From contig CANGIH010000098.1 of assembly GCA_947453875.1 (NCBI GenBank), positions 1-7,682 of the forward strand: a DNA stretch of 7,682 bases, given 5' to 3'. Positions 6,434-7,682 of this stretch are shown here, piece after piece. Position numbers and translations under genes: made by a program. Position 1 is the stretch's first letter, and every line of letters begins with the position of its first letter. Source of the DNA: Planctomycetaceae bacterium (GTDB lineage Bacteria > Planctomycetota > Planctomycetia > Pirellulales > UBA1268). The notes under the pieces are model-generated. The model saw nothing but the letters and a program-made list of their open reading frames with translations. It did not search any database and was not told the origin of the DNA.

Positions 6434-6763
6434 CTACGGCCGCTGCGGCCGGGCCCGGGCGGCGAGGAAGGCGACGAGGGGGCGGGCCCCCTCCGGCGTC
6501 GAGCCGTCGTCGCAGACGATCTCGACGCGCTTGCCACCGCGCTCGATTGTGATCGCTATCTGCCGACGGTCACAGGCGCCGCGCGAGAACGCTTCCGTCG
6601 AGACATCGAGCCCGCTCGAGGCGACGAGCCTTCGCAACTCCGCACCCGCGTCGGGCCCGAGCTCGTCGGCGTCGAGGCTGCACCCCTTCACGAGGCCGGC
6701 GAAGCCCCCCGATTGCACGAAGGCGACTTTCAGCGGCGCACGCGGCGATTCACGATCGGCCAT
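6434..6763 (-). CDS. Emfourin-like inhibitor of M4 (protealysin-type) metallopeptidase
   Basis: This small 109-residue protein is encoded directly after the M4 peptidase gene. Its start ATG (6763-6761) abuts the peptidase stop TAG (6766-6764) with no spacer. An AAGGTG (6778-6773) inside the peptidase end can serve as ribosome binding site. The N-terminal strand VAFVQSGGFAGLVKG (13-27) is the hallmark of emfourin, then LDADELGPDAGAELRRLVAS (30-49), a middle ITIERGGKRVEIVCDD (71-86), and a C-terminal helix EGARPLVAFLAARAR (91-105). Emfourin from Serratia is a tight protein inhibitor of protealysin and related M4 enzymes, encoded beside the protease. Length and position agree with that family. 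It has no signal peptide, which fits a cytoplasmic role of keeping the protease off inside the cell or regulating it. Residues 1-10 are polar, and the last residues are arginine/proline-rich. Inhibition of this particular neighbour is inferred from pairing and not shown. Confidence 0.82.
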   Translation of the reverse strand: MADRESPRAPLKVAFVQSGGFAGLVKGCSLDADELGPDAGAELRRLVASSGLDVSTEAFSRGACDRRQIAITIERGGKRVEIVCDDGSTPEGARPLVAFLAARARPQRP

Positions 6764-7682
6764 CTACAGCCCCACCTTCTTCCATGCCGCGGCGACGATC
6801 TTCTTGGCGTCTTTGCCGAAGCGTTTGTCGTCGGCCGCGATCTGCGTCGTGATCGCTTGCATGTCGGCAAACTGGCTTTTGCTCGAGAGCTGGAGCATCG
6901 CGTCGTACCAGATCCGCCCCGCCGTCTCCCAGGCGAAGCCGCCGAGCTCCTTTGCGACGAGCGCGAAGGCACGGTTGGGGATGCCCGAATTGAGATGGAC
7001 GCCGCCGTTGTCGGCGGCGCCAGAATAAAAATCCTTCATGTGGGCCGGCTGCGGATCGGTGCCGAGATCGGGGTCGTCGACGTAGGCCGTGCCGGGGTTA
7101 TCCATGTCGCGGATCGCCCGCCGCGTCTTCGCCGGCACGAGGACGTCGGCCCCGATCAGCCACGAGGCCTTGTCGGCCTGCTCGCCGAGCTTCCACTGGC
7201 GGACGAGGATCCCGAAGACATCGGAAAAGTGCTCGTTGAGCGCCCCCGACTGGCCGCGGTAGACGAGGTTGCTCGTGAACGACTGCACGCCGTGCGTCAG
7301 CTCGTGGGCCACGACGTCGAGGCTGCGGGTGAAGCGCTCGAAGACGACGCCGTCGCCGTCACCATAGGCCATTTGAGCGCCGTCCCAGAAGGCGTTGTCC
7401 ATCGGCTGGAACTTCCCCCCCTGATCGGGCTCGCCGACATGGACGGTGGAGATGAGCGTCATGCCGCTGCCGTCGAGCGAGTTGCGCTCGAAAAGCTCGC
7501 GGTAGAAGTCGTAGGTGTCGCCGCAGTGGTCGTAGGCCTCGTTGACCGCCATGTCGGCTGACTTCTTCTCCCCCTCGCTGCGGACGAGTTTGCCGGGGAG
7601 GCTGTCCTTCCCCTTGGCGTCGTAGACGAGCCGGTGTCTCGTGGCGGCCGGCGACGGCACCGCCATCATTCCGGGGATTCCC
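6764..7682 (-). CDS. M4 family (protealysin/thermolysin-like) metallopeptidase, 5' end at window edge
   Basis: This is a zinc endopeptidase of the thermolysin family. Residues are numbered from the ATG at 7669. The zinc motif HELTH is at 122-126, the third ligand Glu146 is in GALNEHFSD (142-150), and the catalytic His225 is in ADNGGVHLNSGIPNRAF (219-235). The N-terminal M4 domain includes RLVYDAKGKDSLPGKLVRSE (13-32), typical of protealysin-type enzymes, DTYDFYRELFERNSLDG (51-67) and DNAFWDGAQMAYGDGDG (91-107). The C-terminal helical domain ends in IVAAAWKKVGL. No signal peptide is visible. Protealysins carry a short (about 50 residue) N-terminal propeptide rather than the long FTP/PepSY propeptide. 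It is not seen here: the frame is open to the edge (residues GIPG precede the ATG), so the start probably lies beyond 7682. If 7669 or 7666 is the true start, the enzyme would lack a propeptide. It is immediately followed by the emfourin-like inhibitor gene, so both likely share an mRNA. Confidence 0.92.
   Translation of the reverse strand, partial: GIPGMMAVPSPAATRHRLVYDAKGKDSLPGKLVRSEGEKKSADMAVNEAYDHCGDTYDFYRELFERNSLDGSGMTLISTVHVGEPDQGGKFQPMDNAFWDGAQMAYGDGDGVVFERFTRSLDVVAHELTHGVQSFTSNLVYRGQSGALNEHFSDVFGILVRQWKLGEQADKASWLIGADVLVPAKTRRAIRDMDNPGTAYVDDPDLGTDPQPAHMKDFYSGAADNGGVHLNSGIPNRAFALVAKELGGFAWETAGRIWYDAMLQLSSKSQFADMQAITTQIAADDKRFGKDAKKIVAAAWKKVGL

Noticed and set aside
6713..7561. 282-codon open frame on the plus strand
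   Set aside because: It is antisense to the M4 peptidase, whose HELTH, NEHFSD and NGGVH motifs prove the minus-strand frame.

Overview
The window is GC-rich bacterial DNA with dense genes. It most likely comes from a planctomycete (Pirellulales-like) or a related PVC bacterium. This rests on gene content: the C-terminus of a PVC-type heme-binding cytochrome domain, a Tat-exported xylose-isomerase-like TIM barrel next to a tandem DUF1080 (3-keto-disaccharide hydrolase family) protein, and an exported amidohydrolase. No rRNA, tRNA, CRISPR array or insertion sequence was seen.

Layout: (1) 2-208 (+), last 68 residues of a heme-binding-domain protein. (2) 498-848 (-), a small VOC/glyoxalase-fold protein. 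(3) 946-1890 and 1953-3401 (+), a TIM-barrel sugar isomerase/epimerase/lyase-family protein followed 62 bp later by a two-domain DUF1080 protein. Both carry export signals and probably form one operon for oxidised-sugar (3-keto-glycoside) processing outside the cytoplasm. (4) 3577-4080 (+), a DUF2721 membrane protein. (5) 4227-5957 and 5954-6376 (+), an exported amidohydrolase-3 enzyme whose stop codon overlaps the start of a YjbQ/UPF0047 protein. (6) On the minus strand, convergent to all this, an M4 metallopeptidase of protealysin type (6764 to the window edge) followed with no gap by an emfourin-like M4 inhibitor (6434-6763).

Two modules are functionally coherent. The first is the predicted keto-sugar pair (TIM barrel + DUF1080). 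The second is the protease/inhibitor pair, where one mRNA would yield both the enzyme and its specific inhibitor. Nothing here is clearly a wholly new system. The best follow-up targets are the protease-emfourin pair, the exported TIM barrel/double-DUF1080 pair, and a possible short leader ORF with a strong ribosome binding site ahead of the amidohydrolase. The many long ORFs in other frames are shadows caused by high GC and were left out.
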